A DNA stretch of 64,000 bases from Helianthus annuus (lineage: Eukaryota > Streptophyta > Magnoliopsida > Asterales > Asteraceae). The stretch spans positions 137,703,901 to 137,767,900 of the forward strand of contig NC_035439.2 of the NCBI RefSeq assembly GCF_002127325.2. The letters are read 5' to 3'. Shown one piece after another: positions 22,498 through 35,066 of this stretch (positions are counted from its first letter, which is position 1; each line of letters begins with the position of its first letter). The position numbers and the translations under genes are program-made. Under the pieces are notes generated by a model. The model did not search any database and was not told where the DNA came from. It was given only the letters and a program-made list of their open reading frames with translations.

Positions 22498-22785
22498 GTT
22501 GTCGGGTGCAAAGGGTGTGGAGAAAAAACAGTTGTAAAAAACTGTTTAGTTTGCGATTCATGTGAAGATATATACACCTCTCATGTATAAAGCTTGTAGG
22601 TACATCAACCCCTCTCAAAAGTTGGTGTTGTGCCAACTGTGTTTTAAATGGAATAGGGTCACCTCACGATAGCTGCATAGTCTGTGAGAAACTAAAATTT
22701 GTTGCTTCCGCGCCACTCGTAAACTGTGTTCCAACAAACAACCAATCACAAGATGTAGTAGATAGGTTGGATGAACAATATCGAG
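22498..22785 (+). pseudogene. PHD-finger gene fragment, left part
   Basis: After a splice-acceptor-like caacag the translation reads VVGCKGCGEKTVVKNCLVC, DSCEDIY, then a stop, and in a second frame TPLKSWCCANC, NGIGSPHDSCIVCEKLK and on to DRLDEQY. These are the spaced Cys/His pairs of a plant PHD finger protein with the conserved GIGSPH segment. There is one stop (TAA 22588-22590) and one frame change, so it is a pseudogene. The open second frame ends where a Gypsy LTR appears to begin (22786) and may resume at 49605. No promoter or start belonging to it is visible. Confidence 0.7.
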
Positions 22786-23175
22786 TGTAATACTTTTCCG
22801 TTCGTTGTAATCTTGTACTTTCATTTTCAAATCTTGTAATCATTGATGTTGGATCAATAAAGATCGTTTGGAATGTTTGTATATATTGTATTTGCCATTT
22901 TACATACTTACGTATGCTTATATTTACCAAAACATGCCTAATTATAAGTTTCTAGCATAAAATATCAATAAAATCAAACTCAGGGGATCAAACTACAGTT
23001 TTAACAAAACTTTGGAAACTGGCCTCCGTCGCGACACGCGAAGGGAGCCTAGTGCCTCGTCGCGTGGCGCGACAGAACCCTATTTTCAACTAGAAGAGCC
23101 CAGCTCTGGAATTAGTTCTTTTCACCCACTCCTCAACCTCCAACCACCTTAAAAATTAAATTCGACCTCACCTAC

Positions 23176-23192
23176 CTTCCCCATTATAAATA
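23176..23192 (+). promoter_or_regulatory. TATA box of the split Gypsy LTR
   Basis: cccattataaatacaac lies about 110 bp after the GC-rich palindromic segment, the same arrangement as in the Gypsy LTRs at 36012 and 44811. Confidence 0.5.
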
Positions 23193-23758
23193 CAACACAT
23201 CCCACACTCCTTTTCCCTTTACACACCGTAAATTCACATCCAAATCCTCTCAATCTTCTGCATTTTTTAAGAACATCAAAAGTCAAACCAAAAGGTTTGA
23301 CTTCTAGATTTCATTACTTTCTTTCATATTCAGTTTGTTACTTGTTTGCATCTATATTCATTATGAATCCAAGGCTAGAAACCTTCTGTTTAATCCATAA
23401 ACACGAATGGCTAAGGCTTCATTTCTGGATTCTTTTTCATTTATGCATGTTCTTGACCATTTTGCCTTCTAACTCTAACTTGACTTGCTGCCCTTTACCA
23501 AACCAAAACATCAATTTTGAGTGTTCTTGTTTTGTTTTATGGTTGGTACTTATAGAACTGTATTAACCTAACCTAACAACTTACATTCATGACTTTAAAC
23601 CATTCTTGATGCTTATGCATTATTAGACCCGTTTGGGACAAAATCACCAAAACCAAACCAAGACACCAAACTAGCCTAATGTTTGGATCTTTTGTGTTAC
23701 GGTAGGCATATGTAGTGGGTTAGGATACAAATCCTACCATCTAAACACTTGCATGTAC

Positions 23759-24700
23759 TGTTGGAAATTTTACAAATAATGTTATATTATCAGTTAATAT
23801 AATGATTATTTAATAATTAAGCCAAGATGAATGAGAGATCTTGTGCATTAAGTTTGTGTGTTGGAACCATAAACATCTGGGAAATTGAGCCTGTCCCACA
23901 TAGGTGGAGAGATAAATCTTTTGTGGATTTATAATTAGAATTCTCTACACGAATGTATTCTTGTGTGATAACTCACACACCCAGTGGTTGCCAGGAGGGT
24001 GCGAAGCACCAGATACGCACACGCGCCCAGGCACGGGATTGAGACGAGGGCGATGGGCGCAATGTGGTGATTTGATGGCGCCTTTACTATTTTTTAGATG
24101 TGTCTTGGTTCGTGTGGCTTGAGCAAGTGGTCTGATGACTGTTTAGATTCCTACTGTTTAAGTTGAATTAAGTTCTCATTGAATTTGAGACTTAATCTTT
24201 TATTGAATTCTGTATTCAATATGACATTAATTTTATTGAATTCTGTATTCAATATGTCCTTTCATTTGGAATTCTAAGCAACATTATATACAAGTTGTGT
24301 GCTTTGTCTAAGAAATACAGAAATATAGAAATTCGTATGGTTCATAGCACACAAAGAGAATTTCCTAACTTCGCATCCCTTTGAACTCTTGTTTCAGATA
24401 TTTTTTCAGGTGCTTCGCTATCCCCAGCAGTACAACCCGCTCAGGCTGTTGTACCCTGAGAAACAGACGGGTTCACCTGGGTGGCCCGAAATCTGTTTTA
24501 AGGGAAGCGTGATCTTCACGTGCCTTAGCCACCATCGTTTTATGTTTTCCTTATTTTCTTTTGTAATATGTTCTTAGTTTAGTTTAAATTTCTTGTATTG
24601 TATTTCCTTTCAGTTTGGTTCAGTTCTTCTTCATATGTTGTAATCAGAATATTGATAAATAAAATTCTTATTTTATTTATTTGTGAACGATTGTCCTACA
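23759..24700 (+). repeat. Copia-2 5' LTR
   Basis: 942 bp. The U5-side region carries ggttcacctgggtggcccg and the end gaacgattgtcctaca. No tRNA-Met primer site follows it (next bases agcttaaaac), so its primer is not recognised. Confidence 0.9.
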
Positions 24701-24859
24701 AGCTTAAAACAGATTTTAAAAACCCGTTTACTTTTTTGGTTTTAATTTCTTTTTAAACAGTTTATTTTTTTTATTAGCAAACTTTTGTAGTTTGTATTGG
24801 TTTTCTGTAAACCAACTTGTTTCTGCCATAACTGATTGAATTTTACTCTTGTTTCAGAA

Positions 24860-27800
24860 ATGGCTACTGTTGCAGCAACCACATCAACCACTGTTGGATC
24901 CACATCCACTACCATGGGACCATTGGTTGGTACCCAAGCGGCTCAAGCAGTTGCTAACCATGCTGAAAAACCAGAAAAGTTTACTGGTTTGAACTTTAAG
25001 AGATGGCAACTAAAGATGTTGTTCTATCTGACCACTCTAAACCTTGCGAGGTTTTTGACGGAGTCTCCTCTTGTTCTCGCAGAAGGGACATCTGATGTCC
25101 AATCTGTGAGTGTTGTTGATGCTTGGAAACACTCTGAGTACTTATGTCGCAACTATGTGTTGAATGGCCTCTCAAATGCCTTGTATAACGTGTATCTCAA
25201 GGTTCCAATTACCAAAGAATTATGGGAGTCATTGGAACGGAAATACGGGACTGAGGATGCGGGTACTAAAAAGTATGTTGTTGCTAGGTTTTTGGACTAT
25301 AAAATGATTGATTCAAAAACTGTGATGAGTCAAGTCCAAGAACTGCAGATTATTCTTAGTGACATTCTGTCGGAAGGAATGAATCTGAGTGAAACATTCT
25401 AAGTGGCAGCAATTGTTGAAAAGTTGCATCCTAGTTGGGTGGACTTCAAGAATTACCTTAAGCATAAGCGAAAGGAAATGACCATGGAAGACCTTGTGGT
25501 TCGTCTTCGTATTGAGAAGGACAACAAAATATCACACAAAGGAAGTCAAGTTGAAGCTTCTGCAAAAGCAAACCTTGTGGAACATGGTCAATCCTCAAGG
25601 GGTCACAAGGGTAACAAAGGCCACAAGTTCAATGGAAAAGGGAAAAGCAAAGGTGTTGACCTTGGGCCAAAGAAAGGTGGTGTGAAGAAGAAGGTTGGTC
25701 CCTTTAAAGGGAAGTGTTACAACTGTTGACAAACTGGTCACCGTGCTGACCAATGCAAAGAGCCTAAACGTGACACGACTCTTATGGTTGATGATGATAG
25801 TATGCCATTAATGGCCATGATTTCAGACCTCACTGCAATGATGGAGGAGGTAAACGTGGTAGCTAATAAACCAAAAGGATGGTGGGTTGACACTGGGGCA
25901 ACCCGCCATGTGTGCCCTGACAGGGCCCTCTTTAATACGTTTAAAGAGGTGGTAGGAGAAGAAAAGCTATACATGGGTAATTCTACTACAGCTGATATCA
26001 AGGGAGAAGGTGATGTGATCTTGAAGTGAACTTCTAGGAAAAAGCTCACTTTGAAGAATGTGCTTTATGTTCCAGACCTGCGCAAGAGTCTTGTGTCGGG
26101 TTGGATGCTTAACAAGCATGGCTTTCGTTTGGTTTTTGAAAGTGATAATTTTGTTTTAACTAAGCGTGGTATGTTTGTTGAAAAGGGCTATGCCCAAAAT
26201 GGCATGTTTAAACTTAATGTAATGGTTGTTAAGAAAAACATGAATAAAAGTGCTAGTACTTCTGCTTACTTGGTTGAGTCTCCTAATGTTTGGCATGGAC
26301 GTCTTGGTCATGTAAATTTTAATTCGATGTGTCGTTTAATTAAATTAGATTACATACCAACTTTTGCCATTGACTCTAAAACAAAATGTAAAACTTGTGT
26401 TGAAGCCAAACAAACAAGATCATCCTTCAAATCAGTTGAAAGAATAACTGAACCCCTTGATCTGATTCACACTGATGTGTGTGACTTAAAATCAATTCCC
26501 ACCAGAGGTGGTAATAAATATTTTATTACCTTTTTCGATGATAATACAAGATATTGTTATGTTTACTTACTTAAGAGTAAGGATGAAGCAATTGACAAGT
26601 TTATCTTGTATAAAGCTGAAGTTGAGAATCAACTCAACAAGAAAATAAAACGTGTGAGAAGTGATAGAGGAGGTGAATATGTTTCACCATTTGGGGAATG
26701 ATGTGCAAAAAGTGGCATAATACACGAGTGTACCCCTCCTTATACACCCCAATCAAATGTGGGGGTGCCTGGCCAAGGTGATTGTTACACCCCCTAAGGC
26801 ACTTAGAATAGGGCAAAAAACTGTTGATTGCATTTTCATTGGGTATGCCAAAAACGGTAGCTTACATCGTTTTCTTGTATATGAATCCAAGAATCCTGAT
26901 GTGCACAAGGACTCTATCATAGAGACAAGGCAAGGAAATGTGACTTACTTTGAAGAAGAGTTTCCAATGTTAGTACAAACTCATGCGAGTTCTTCAACAA
27001 CCAATCATGCAAGTTCATCAACAATGGTTGATGAGATTGTTCGAGAGGATACTAAAGAACAATCAGAGGCTAAAGAGGGTGAGCCAAGAAGAAGTAAAAG
27101 GCAAAGGACTGAGAAATCCTTTGGGCCTGACTTTCTTACATTCATGGTTGAGAGTGAGCCTCAAACCTATCTAGAAGCAGTCACCTCTTCAGATGGACCT
27201 CAATGGAAAGAAGCCATCAAGAGTGAAATTGATTCTATCTTGCAGAATCATACTTGGGAGCTAGTAGATCTTCCACCAGGGTGCAAGCCACTTGGATATT
27301 GATGGATATTCAAGAAAAAGATGAAACATGATGGCTCTGTCGACAAGTATAAGGCAAGGCTTGTGATCAAAGGGTTTAGACAAAAGGAAGGTCTTGACTA
27401 TTTTGACACATACTCGCTTGTGACTAGAATAACCTCAATTAGATTGGTGCTTGCAATTGCGGCTTTACGAAATTTGGAAATACATCAAATGGATGTAAAA
27501 ACTACATTTCTCAATGGGGAATTAGAGGAAGAGATTTACATGGAGCAACTAGAGGGTTTTTCTACTCCTGGCCAAGAGGGCAAAGTGTGTAAACTCGTCA
27601 AGTCATTATATGGCTTGAAGCAAGCTCCAAAACAATTGCATCAAAAGTTTGACCAAGTTATGCTTAACAGTGGTTTCAAAATAAATGAATGCAACAAATG
27701 TGTCTATGCCAAAGACACTTCTAATGGTTATGTGATCTTATGCCTTTATGTAGATGATATGCTTATCACTGGTAGTGATGATAAGATGATCAGATCTACT

Positions 27801-28685
27801 AAAGACATGTTGAAAGTGAGATTTGACATGAAAGATATGGGTCTAGCTGATGTGATTCTTGGAGTAAAGATCATTAGAACCCAAACTGGTTTGGTGCTAA
27901 GTCAATCTCATTATGTGGATAAGATCCTTGAGAAGTTCAATCCTGGGGACACGAGTGTAGCTCAAACTCCAATTGATACCTCTCAACATTTATCAAAAAA
28001 TAGAGGCGAGAGTGTTGCTCAATTGGAATACTCAAGGATCATTGGCAGTCTTATGTATCTCATGTCATGTACTCGACCAGACTTAGCATATGTTGTGAGT
28101 AGGCTAAGTAGATATACCAGTAATCCTAGTTCAGAGCACTGGAAGGGTATGACAAGATTATTAAGGTATTTGAGATATACGAGAAATTGTGGACTGTATT
28201 ATGGCCAAAATCCAGCTGTTGTGGAAGGTTTCAGTGATGCCAACTGGATATCCGATACAAAAGATTCTAGATCTACAAGTGGTTATGTGTTTACCCTTGG
28301 AGGAGCAGTTATATCTTGGAAGTCGTCCAAACAAACTCTTATAGCTAGATCCACAATGGAATCTGAGTTTATCGCGTTAGATAAAGTTGGAGAAGAGGCA
28401 GAATGGTTGCGTCAATTCTTGGAATATGTTCCAAGATGGCCTAAGCCTGTGACTGCTATTTGCATACATTGTGATTGCCAATCAGCTATTGGTAGAGCTC
28501 AAAGTGCAATGTATAATGGCAGATCAAGGCACATGCGACGTCGACATAACACGATACGGCAACTACTCTCAACTGCAGTTATCACGATTGACTATGTGAG
28601 GTCAAAGGATAACATTGCGGTTCCGCTTATAAAAGGCTTAAGCAGAAAGGTAGTACATAAGTTGTCGATGAGAATGGGACTAAAG
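24860..28685 (+). pseudogene. Copia-2 gag-pol pseudogene (main part)
   Basis: Translation begins at ATG 24860, directly after a splice-acceptor-like tgtttcag. Gag (KFTGLNFKRWQLKM) is followed by stop TAA 25400-25402, a zinc knuckle broken by TGA 25727-25729 (CYNC then QTGHRADQC), protease DTGATRHV, and TGA 26027-26029. Integrase follows with HTDVCD and SDRGGEY, then TGA 26699-26701. A deletion with frame change near 26755 removes the region of the integrase glutamate, and another TGA lies at 27300-27302. RT (YVDDMLI) and RNase H follow without stops to the Gypsy insertion at 28686. The last four codons, including the stop, are at 45742-45753. The gag opening suggests a Tork-like lineage. It is not functional. 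Confidence 0.9.
28681..28685. other. Target duplication TAAAG, left copy
   Basis: TAAAG precedes the Gypsy LTR here and follows the other LTR at 45737-45741. With one copy removed the Copia-2 frame continues for three codons to its stop. Confidence 0.93.
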
Positions 28686-31600
28686 TGTCACACCCCGATT
28701 TCCACGTGTTTCACCGGTGGGCCCGGTGGGGGATTATCGTGACGTAGTTGGCAACAATATAGTCAAACCACAATATATAAATGCACAGCGGAAGCATAAA
28801 GATAAATATAATTCAACCATTTACTGTAATATCCAATGTATCACAAGTAGTTGAATAGTATCCACAGGAAGGATCAAAATAAATAAAAATGTTGTTCAAC
28901 AGATAAGACATCAAGCTTGCGAGACTTCTTAAGATGCTAAGGAGCTAATGCCAGCCGATTACGTGTAGTACCTGCACTTAATCTTTTTGGGAAAAATACG
29001 TCAGTTTACACTGGTAAATACATTCAACCGACACTTTTGAAAAATGTTTATTAAAATTGATTTGAATGCACGAGGCACAAATTCTTTTATAACTTGGGAG
29101 AATTATTTAAAATTATAATCTTGTGAACGAATTACATGTTCCTTCTATGCGTTCAGTAGCCCGGATCCTGTCCGGGTTAAAGATCAATAGACACACCACA
29201 TTTGCGTAAAACCGAGGCGGGTAAACCATCGGCTACGTCTTTTAATAGTATAGACATCAACCGGGTGTACGCCTACACCCGGGTGTCGAGGTCGTGGCCA
29301 TTTCGTAAAATGATGCCAAGGATATCCGGGACATGGTCATTAACCCCCCAAAGGCTTTTAAGTAACAAGACTGTTTAAATGAGCCGATCAAATTATTCAA
29401 TTAACCACCTAAGCGATGGAAGATTTGATGCTCAATCAAGCGGTATTTTATATACCGTAACCCAAGCCCGTATAAGGGAAAATAAGTTAAAAGTATTTAC
29501 CTTTGCAAGTTTTGTCCTTAATCAGTTAAATCACAGGTATCTTTTACTGGGGCTCCTATTCTGGAACGAAGGTTTTAAAATAACCTATTAGAATTTTACG
29601 GGTCTTTATATTAGCCGTAGCCTAGACCGGTTAGTTTCGAGGGATAGATACGGTTTAATCGCGTGAAAGGCGAAAACCGAGAATGGAATGTGATTCTGGC
29701 CCAACAAGTTCGGAGACTTGTTTTATATGGGTTCAATATTCACACTCTGGATTTTGGGGTCAAAATGATATGGTTTGACCCGTATCGGCTAATTTATGTA
29801 AACTAGTTACATAAGCCGAACCGTGCGCGCAATAGGCGCAACGGGTAACCGTAGGAGTCCTACACTGTTTTCCTAAGTCAATATACTTTAAAGAGGTTGT
29901 GGTATCAGTAGGATACCTTCCATAATGCCCGTAACGAGTTTTAGTTCATTATACGCCCCGTAGGGGTTTTTGGGTCATTTTAAAGACTTTTAAAGGGATT
30001 TCTGAGTTCTACAGGAAACCTGAGTTTCCCGATCAGTTTAGTAAGTCTAAAATATCTTATTTATTAATTAAAATCAGTAGCAACTAGAATCGGGTCAAAA
30101 GACCTTGTAGAACTCAAGTTTTGGCCGAAAAGGGCATATTCGGTATTTACCGAACCGTAGCCATAACCGCAGGTTATGAGCAGGTTAAAATTAATTAAAA
30201 ATCTTTAAAAATCCCAAAATATTATTTTACTACAATGGGTAAAAGTTTTGGTGACGAAATCTTGGTTTAGGTAGGCGTTATGCTAATTGCGCCGTTTATT
30301 ACAAAAGTTTCTTATAAATGCGCTATTTAGCATAACTCCCATTCTAGACCTCGGATTGGCGTGAAACCTTAGGGACATGCTTAGAATTTAGTAAGCAAGG
30401 TTAGGGTCCCTTCACGTGTCCGAAATACTCGTTTTATTTTAAAAAGGGCGTTACGGTCAACTTTTAAGTAATTAACGGAAATGCGTAAAAGACTCGGACA
30501 AACAACGAACCGGTCACAGAGGGTGATACCATCACGTGACCTGGTCCTAAGAGAGTCCTAAGGCATATCTACATTGCACTAAAACGGGTCAGAACTGTAG
30601 TCAAAGCAAAAGTCAAACTTTTGCGACTTTTGGTTCCGAACCGGGTCAATATAGCAAATGGCCGAATCAAACGAGTTTAGACAAGTTTATATACTTAATA
30701 TCATGTTTTATGAGTGTTCAAACAGGTTTCATATCATCTACATTACAGATTATGCAAGAATCGCAAAAATGACTTTCTGTTGACTTTTTAAGCATTCGTT
30801 TGACTCGACATTTGAACTAGTTAGAGTGGTGATTAGAGGGAACCCTTTTAGAGGTTTATTACCCACATAAACACCAACACATAACTACCTTTTATTCGAC
30901 ATAAGACTGAGCCATTAAGGATTTATCTTGAAGTAAAACCGTAGTTACGACGGTTTGATTTTTAGCTATATTACTAAGTAAAACTAAACCACAAAGGATT
31001 TAAACGACTTACGGAAGCTTGAACACGAAATAGGATGCTAGAATAAAGCTTGGAAGCTCCAGAGATGATCAAGAGAATGTGTTTGAAGTGTGGTGAAACT
31101 TATGCATACAATGGGTCTATTTATAGTGTACAACTTGCCTCTTGATCATTACAACACACTAAACATATGAGTATGGATGATGGGCAGGTGTCACTAGGTG
31201 CTATGGGTCGAGTAGGGGGCGCCCATACTTCTGGGAAACCCATTTCTACATGTTTTACCGCTTTAAACAGCCAACAGCCAACTTTCTGTCGCTGGGCATC
31301 GCTTACGGACCGTATGGCTTAGGCCTTGCGGTCCGTAAGCCTTGGGCGGAAACCAGCTTACCCTTTCACCCCCTTACGGTCCGTAAGGCAGACCCCTTGC
31401 GGTCCGTAAGGGTTTGTTTTTAAATCTTTTTAAATCTTTTTGAAATGATTACTAAATCTTAGTAATTAATAACGAATCTTTGGTAATTAATAACCTGACC
31501 TTTCAGGTTTGAAGGGGTAACGTTGCGATATGGCCCTCGATTATTTACAACTAAGGGCCTCGTGTTATTTACCCGCATCGTTAAGTCCCCGGTTATCTTG

Positions 31601-32053
31601 TAAATTATTCGGAAAGTCTTAACTCTCATTATTGACGCTTTTAACCCCTCTCGTACGAATTTGATCATAACTTTCTCGTTTTAAAACGGAACTTCGCGGA
31701 ATTTATATGTTATATTCTAGTGAGCGTATTTTACTGTTACAAGGCTTTGGGTACGTCAAAGGGTCACTCAGAGGTATAATTAAACATGTTGACACAGTTA
31801 ACCCCCGCAGCTTGAAATCTCTCACTTTCTTCCGTGTTTCGCTTCCGTACGATCCATGATTTATTCGTTTGAAGGTACGAGCATCTTTTAGGGTCATTAT
31901 ACAGTACACTTACTCTTGTTTGACATTTATAACCCTCGAATTTACATGCTTTCAAGGTTTGTCAATATTAGTCCTTTATTAATTATTAAATGCCACGTGG
32001 AACTCAAGACACGTGTCAATACATTATTGGACTCAAAATTTCGAGGTGTTACA
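28686..32053 (-). repeat. Gypsy-1 3' LTR
   Basis: 3,368 bp. It contains palindromic cttacggtccgtaag-type motifs at about 31305-31412 and a TATA box in the minus direction near 31128. Open frames inside it (for example near 29379 and 31459) recur in the other LTR but carry no recognisable domain. Confidence 0.95.
31300..31412. repeat. Palindromic TTACGG/CCGTAA cluster in the Gypsy-1 LTR
   Basis: Four imperfect copies of cttacggtccgtaag and related forms lie about 170-280 bp upstream, in the minus direction, of the TATA box. The same cluster is present at about 44994-45108 in the other LTR. Confidence 0.75.
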
Positions 32054-32066
32054 TCCTCACCCCCTT
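32054..32066 (-). other. Gypsy-1 polypurine tract
   Basis: In the minus direction aagggggtgagga directly precedes the LTR start TGTAACACC. Confidence 0.85.
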
Positions 32067-32088
32067 AAAATAAATCTCGACCCGAGAT

Positions 32089-35061
32089 TTACTCAAATAA
32101 ATAGGGATATTTTTCCTTCATCGTGGATTCAACTTCCCACGTGAATTCAGGACCCCTTCGGGCATCCCATTTAACCTTAACTATCGGTACATGTTTTCTT
32201 CGGAGCTTTTTCACCTGTCGGTCCTCAATCGACAAGGGCTTCTCCACAAACTTCAAGCTCTCATCTATATGCACATCTGTGTGTGGGATCACCAATGATT
32301 CATCGGCGAAGCACTTCTTTAGATTGCAGATGTGGAACACGTTATGAATTCCATTGAGCTCTTCTGGTAAGTTCAACTTATAGGCAACTGACCCGACACG
32401 TTCGATAACCTCGAAAGGTCCTATGTATCGCGGGCTCAGTTTACCCTTCTTACCGAAACGCATCACCCCCTTCCAGGGTGATACCTTTAGCAACACTTTT
32501 TCACCTACCTCAAAGTGAAAATCTTTACGCTTCGGATCAGCGTAACTTTTCTGCCTATCACGGGCAGCTTTGAGACGTTCCCGGATCTGGACAATCTTGT
32601 CCGTTGTCTCGAAAACTATCTCTGGTCCTGATAATTGGACCTCTCCCACTTCCGCCCAACAAACAGGCGATCTACACTTCCTACCGTATAATGCCTCGAA
32701 AGGCGCAGCCTTTATGCTGGTATGGTAGCTATTGTTGTAGGAGAATTCGATTAGGGGTAAGTTCTTATCCCAACTACCACCTAAATCGATAGCACATGCT
32801 CGCAGCATGTCTTCTAACGTTTGAATAGTACGCTCACTCTGACCGTCTGTCTGAGGATGGTAAGCCGTACTAAAGTTCAAACGTGTGCCCAAAGATTGTT
32901 GAAAACTCTTCCAGAAGTGAGACGTGTATCTAGTATCTCGATCAGAGATAATAGACACAGGTATGCCATGTAAGGCGACAATCTTATCAACATATAACTG
33001 GGCCAATGTATCGGAGCTATAAGTCTCCTTGATGGGTAAGAAATGAGCTGACTTAGTCAGTCGATCGACTATAACCCATATTGTGTCGTTTCCTTTGCTC
33101 GTTTTTGGTAACTTGGTGATAAAATCCATAGTTACGCACTCCCACTTCCATTCAGGAAGTTCGGGCTGTTGTAGCAAGCCAGATGGCTTTTGATGCTCAG
33201 CCTTGACTTGCGCACAAGTTAAGCATTTGGCTACATAAGCGGCTACAGACTTTTTCAAGCCTATCCACCAATAGTTCGCCTTTAAATCTTGATACATTTT
33301 ATCTGCTCCGGGATGGACAGAATATTTGGAACTATGGGCTTCCTGGAGGATAATATCTCGTAGTCCTCCATAGATAGGAACCCATATTCGCCCATTCAAC
33401 CTCAAAAGTCCATCCTTGTGAAGAGTTAACTGCTCCTCAGTTACTCCTAATTTTTCCTTATGATAATTAGCTTCCAACCCAGCCTCTCGTTGTGCAGCTA
33501 ATATCCTTTCAATCAAGTTATTCTTTACTTCCATTCTCCTAGCATTGATTCGGATGGGTTTCATCCTTTCTTTCCGGCTCAGGGCATCGGCGACTACATT
33601 CGCCTTGCCGGGATGGTACCTGATCTCACAATCATAATCATTCAAGGTCTCCATCCAACGGCGTTGCCTCATGTTTAGCTCCTTCTGATTGAACAAATGT
33701 TGAAGGCTTTTGTGATCTGAGTAGATCACAAACTTGATTCCATACAGATAATGCCTCCACAGTTTTAGTGCGAATACAACGGCACCCAGCTCCAAGTCAT
33801 GGGTGGTGTAATTCTTTTCATGCACCTTCAACTGTCTTGAAGCATAGGCAATCACCTTGCCTTTCTGCATGAGCACACACCCCATGCCAGTGTGTGACGC
33901 GTCGCAGTAAACTACGAACTCTTCGGTACCTTCTGGTAGCGTCAACACAGGAGCATTGCTCAGCCTTTGTTTCAAAATATCAAAGGATTCTTGCTGCTTA
34001 GGGCCCCAAACAAACTTTTCCTTCTTCTTGGTTAGAGAAGTTAAGGGCGCAGCAATCCTTGAGAAATTCTCAATGAATCTCCTGTAGTATCCTGCCAATC
34101 CCAGGAAACTACGGATCTCTGTGGGAGTCTTTGGCTCTTGCCAATTCATGACCGCCTCTACCTTAGCGGGATCCACCTGGATACCACGCTCGCTTACGAC
34201 ATGTCCAAGAAATTGGACTTCTCGTAGCCAGAATTCGCATTTAGAGAATTTGGCATAGAGTTTCTCGCGATGCAGCAATTTGAGAATACATCGTAGGTGT
34301 TTCTCATGGTCGGCTTTATTCCTTGAATAGATAAGGATGTCGTCGATGAATATGATGACAAATTTGTCCAAGTACGGCTTACAGACGCGATTCATGAGAT
34401 CCATGAACGCAGCCGGTGCATTTGTGAGCCCAAAGGGCATCACTAGAAACTCGTAGTGACCGTAGCGAGTCCTAAATGCTGTTTTGTGTACGTCTTCATC
34501 TCTGACCTTCAACTGATGGTAGCCCGACCTCAAGTCGATCTTTGAGAAATAGCTAGCCCCTTGCAATTGATCAAATAAATCGTCGATCCTTGGCAATGGG
34601 TACCTATTCTTTATCGTGACTTTATTGAGTTCACGATAATCGATGCACAGACGCATCGATCCGTCCTTTTTCTTCACAAACAGGACAGGTGCTCCCCAGG
34701 GAGACGAACTAGGCTTGATGAAACCTTTTGCTAACAGTTCATCCAGCTGGGTCCTCAATTCCTTGATTTCAGTCGGTGCTAGCCTGTAGGGTGCTCTAGC
34801 AATGGGAGCTGCTCCAGGGATGATATCTATTTTGAATTCCACTTGCCTATCTGGTGGCAATCCAGGTAGATCTTCAGGGAAAACTTCTGGATACTCCGCA
34901 ATGAAAGGAATGTCTTCTATCCTTGATTTGGGCTCTTCAATAATCACTTGTGCCATGTAGATGACACAGCCTCTTTTTAAACACCTTGAAGCTTTGAGCA
35001 TAGTTACGTTCTCGGGCAATCCATACTGCGTATCCCCTCGAATGGTGAGCGATTCACCAGT
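32089..35061 (-). CDS. Gypsy-1 pol: RT, RNase H, integrase, chromodomain
   Basis: An open minus-strand frame of about 990 codons ends at 32089. In order it shows RT ([19 protein letters not shown] with the catalytic DD), an RNase H beginning [12 protein letters not shown], an HHCC integrase finger (HPGADKM then CLTCAQVK), and the integrase core with D in VTMDFI, D in IISDRDTRY and E in DGQSERTIQ. At the C-terminus is a chromodomain-like end ([18 protein letters not shown]). This order is Ty3/gypsy and the chromodomain marks a chromovirus. The 5' end of the frame is joined to gag-protease only if the solo LTR at 35067-38462 is discounted, and the frames match there. No stop or frameshift occurs within this part. 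Confidence 0.94.
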   Translation of the reverse strand, partial: TGESLTIRGDTQYGLPENVTMLKASRCLKRGCVIYMAQVIIEEPKSRIEDIPFIAEYPEVFPEDLPGLPPDRQVEFKIDIIPGAAPIARAPYRLAPTEIKELRTQLDELLAKGFIKPSSSPWGAPVLFVKKKDGSMRLCIDYRELNKVTIKNRYPLPRIDDLFDQLQGASYFSKIDLRSGYHQLKVRDEDVHKTAFRTRYGHYEFLVMPFGLTNAPAAFMDLMNRVCKPYLDKFVIIFIDDILIYSRNKADHEKHLRCILKLLHREKLYAKFSKCEFWLREVQFLGHVVSERGIQVDPAKVEAVMNWQEPKTPTEIRSFLGLAGYYRRFIENFSRIAAPLTSLTKKKEKFVWGPKQQESFDILKQRLSNAPVLTLPEGTEEFVVYCDASHTGMGCVLMQKGKVIAYASRQLKVHEKNYTTHDLELGAVVFALKLWRHYLYGIKFVIYSDHKSLQHLFNQKELNMRQRRWMETLNDYDCEIRYHPGKANVVADALSRKERMKPIRINARRMEVKNNLIERILAAQREAGLEANYHKEKLGVTEEQLTLHKDGLLRLNGRIWVPIYGGLRDIILQEAHSSKYSVHPGADKMYQDLKANYWWIGLKKSVAAYVAKCLTCAQVKAEHQKPSGLLQQPELPEWKWECVTMDFITKLPKTSKGNDTIWVIVDRLTKSAHFLPIKETYSSDTLAQLYVDKIVALHGIPVSIISDRDTRYTSHFWKSFQQSLGTRLNFSTAYHPQTDGQSERTIQTLEDMLRACAIDLGGSWDKNLPLIEFSYNNSYHTSIKAAPFEALYGRKCRSPVCWAEVGEVQLSGPEIVFETTDKIVQIRERLKAARDRQKSYADPKRKDFHFEVGEKVLLKVSPWKGVMRFGKKGKLSPRYIGPFEVIERVGSVAYKLNLPEELNGIHNVFHICNLKKCFADESLVIPHTDVHIDESLKFVEKPLSIEDRQVKKLRRKHVPIVKVKWDARRGPEFTWEVESTMKEKYPYLFE

Positions 35062-35066
35062 CGGGG
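35062..35066. other. Target duplication CGGGG, left copy
   Basis: CGGGG flanks the solo LTR here and at 38463-38467, an exact 5-bp match. Confidence 0.93.

Noticed and set aside
29379..29591. 70-codon frame repeated identically at 43072-43284, and similar pairs near 31459/45142 and 31703/45386.
   Set aside because: They are duplicated only because they lie in the two Gypsy-1 LTRs, and no protein feature supports coding.
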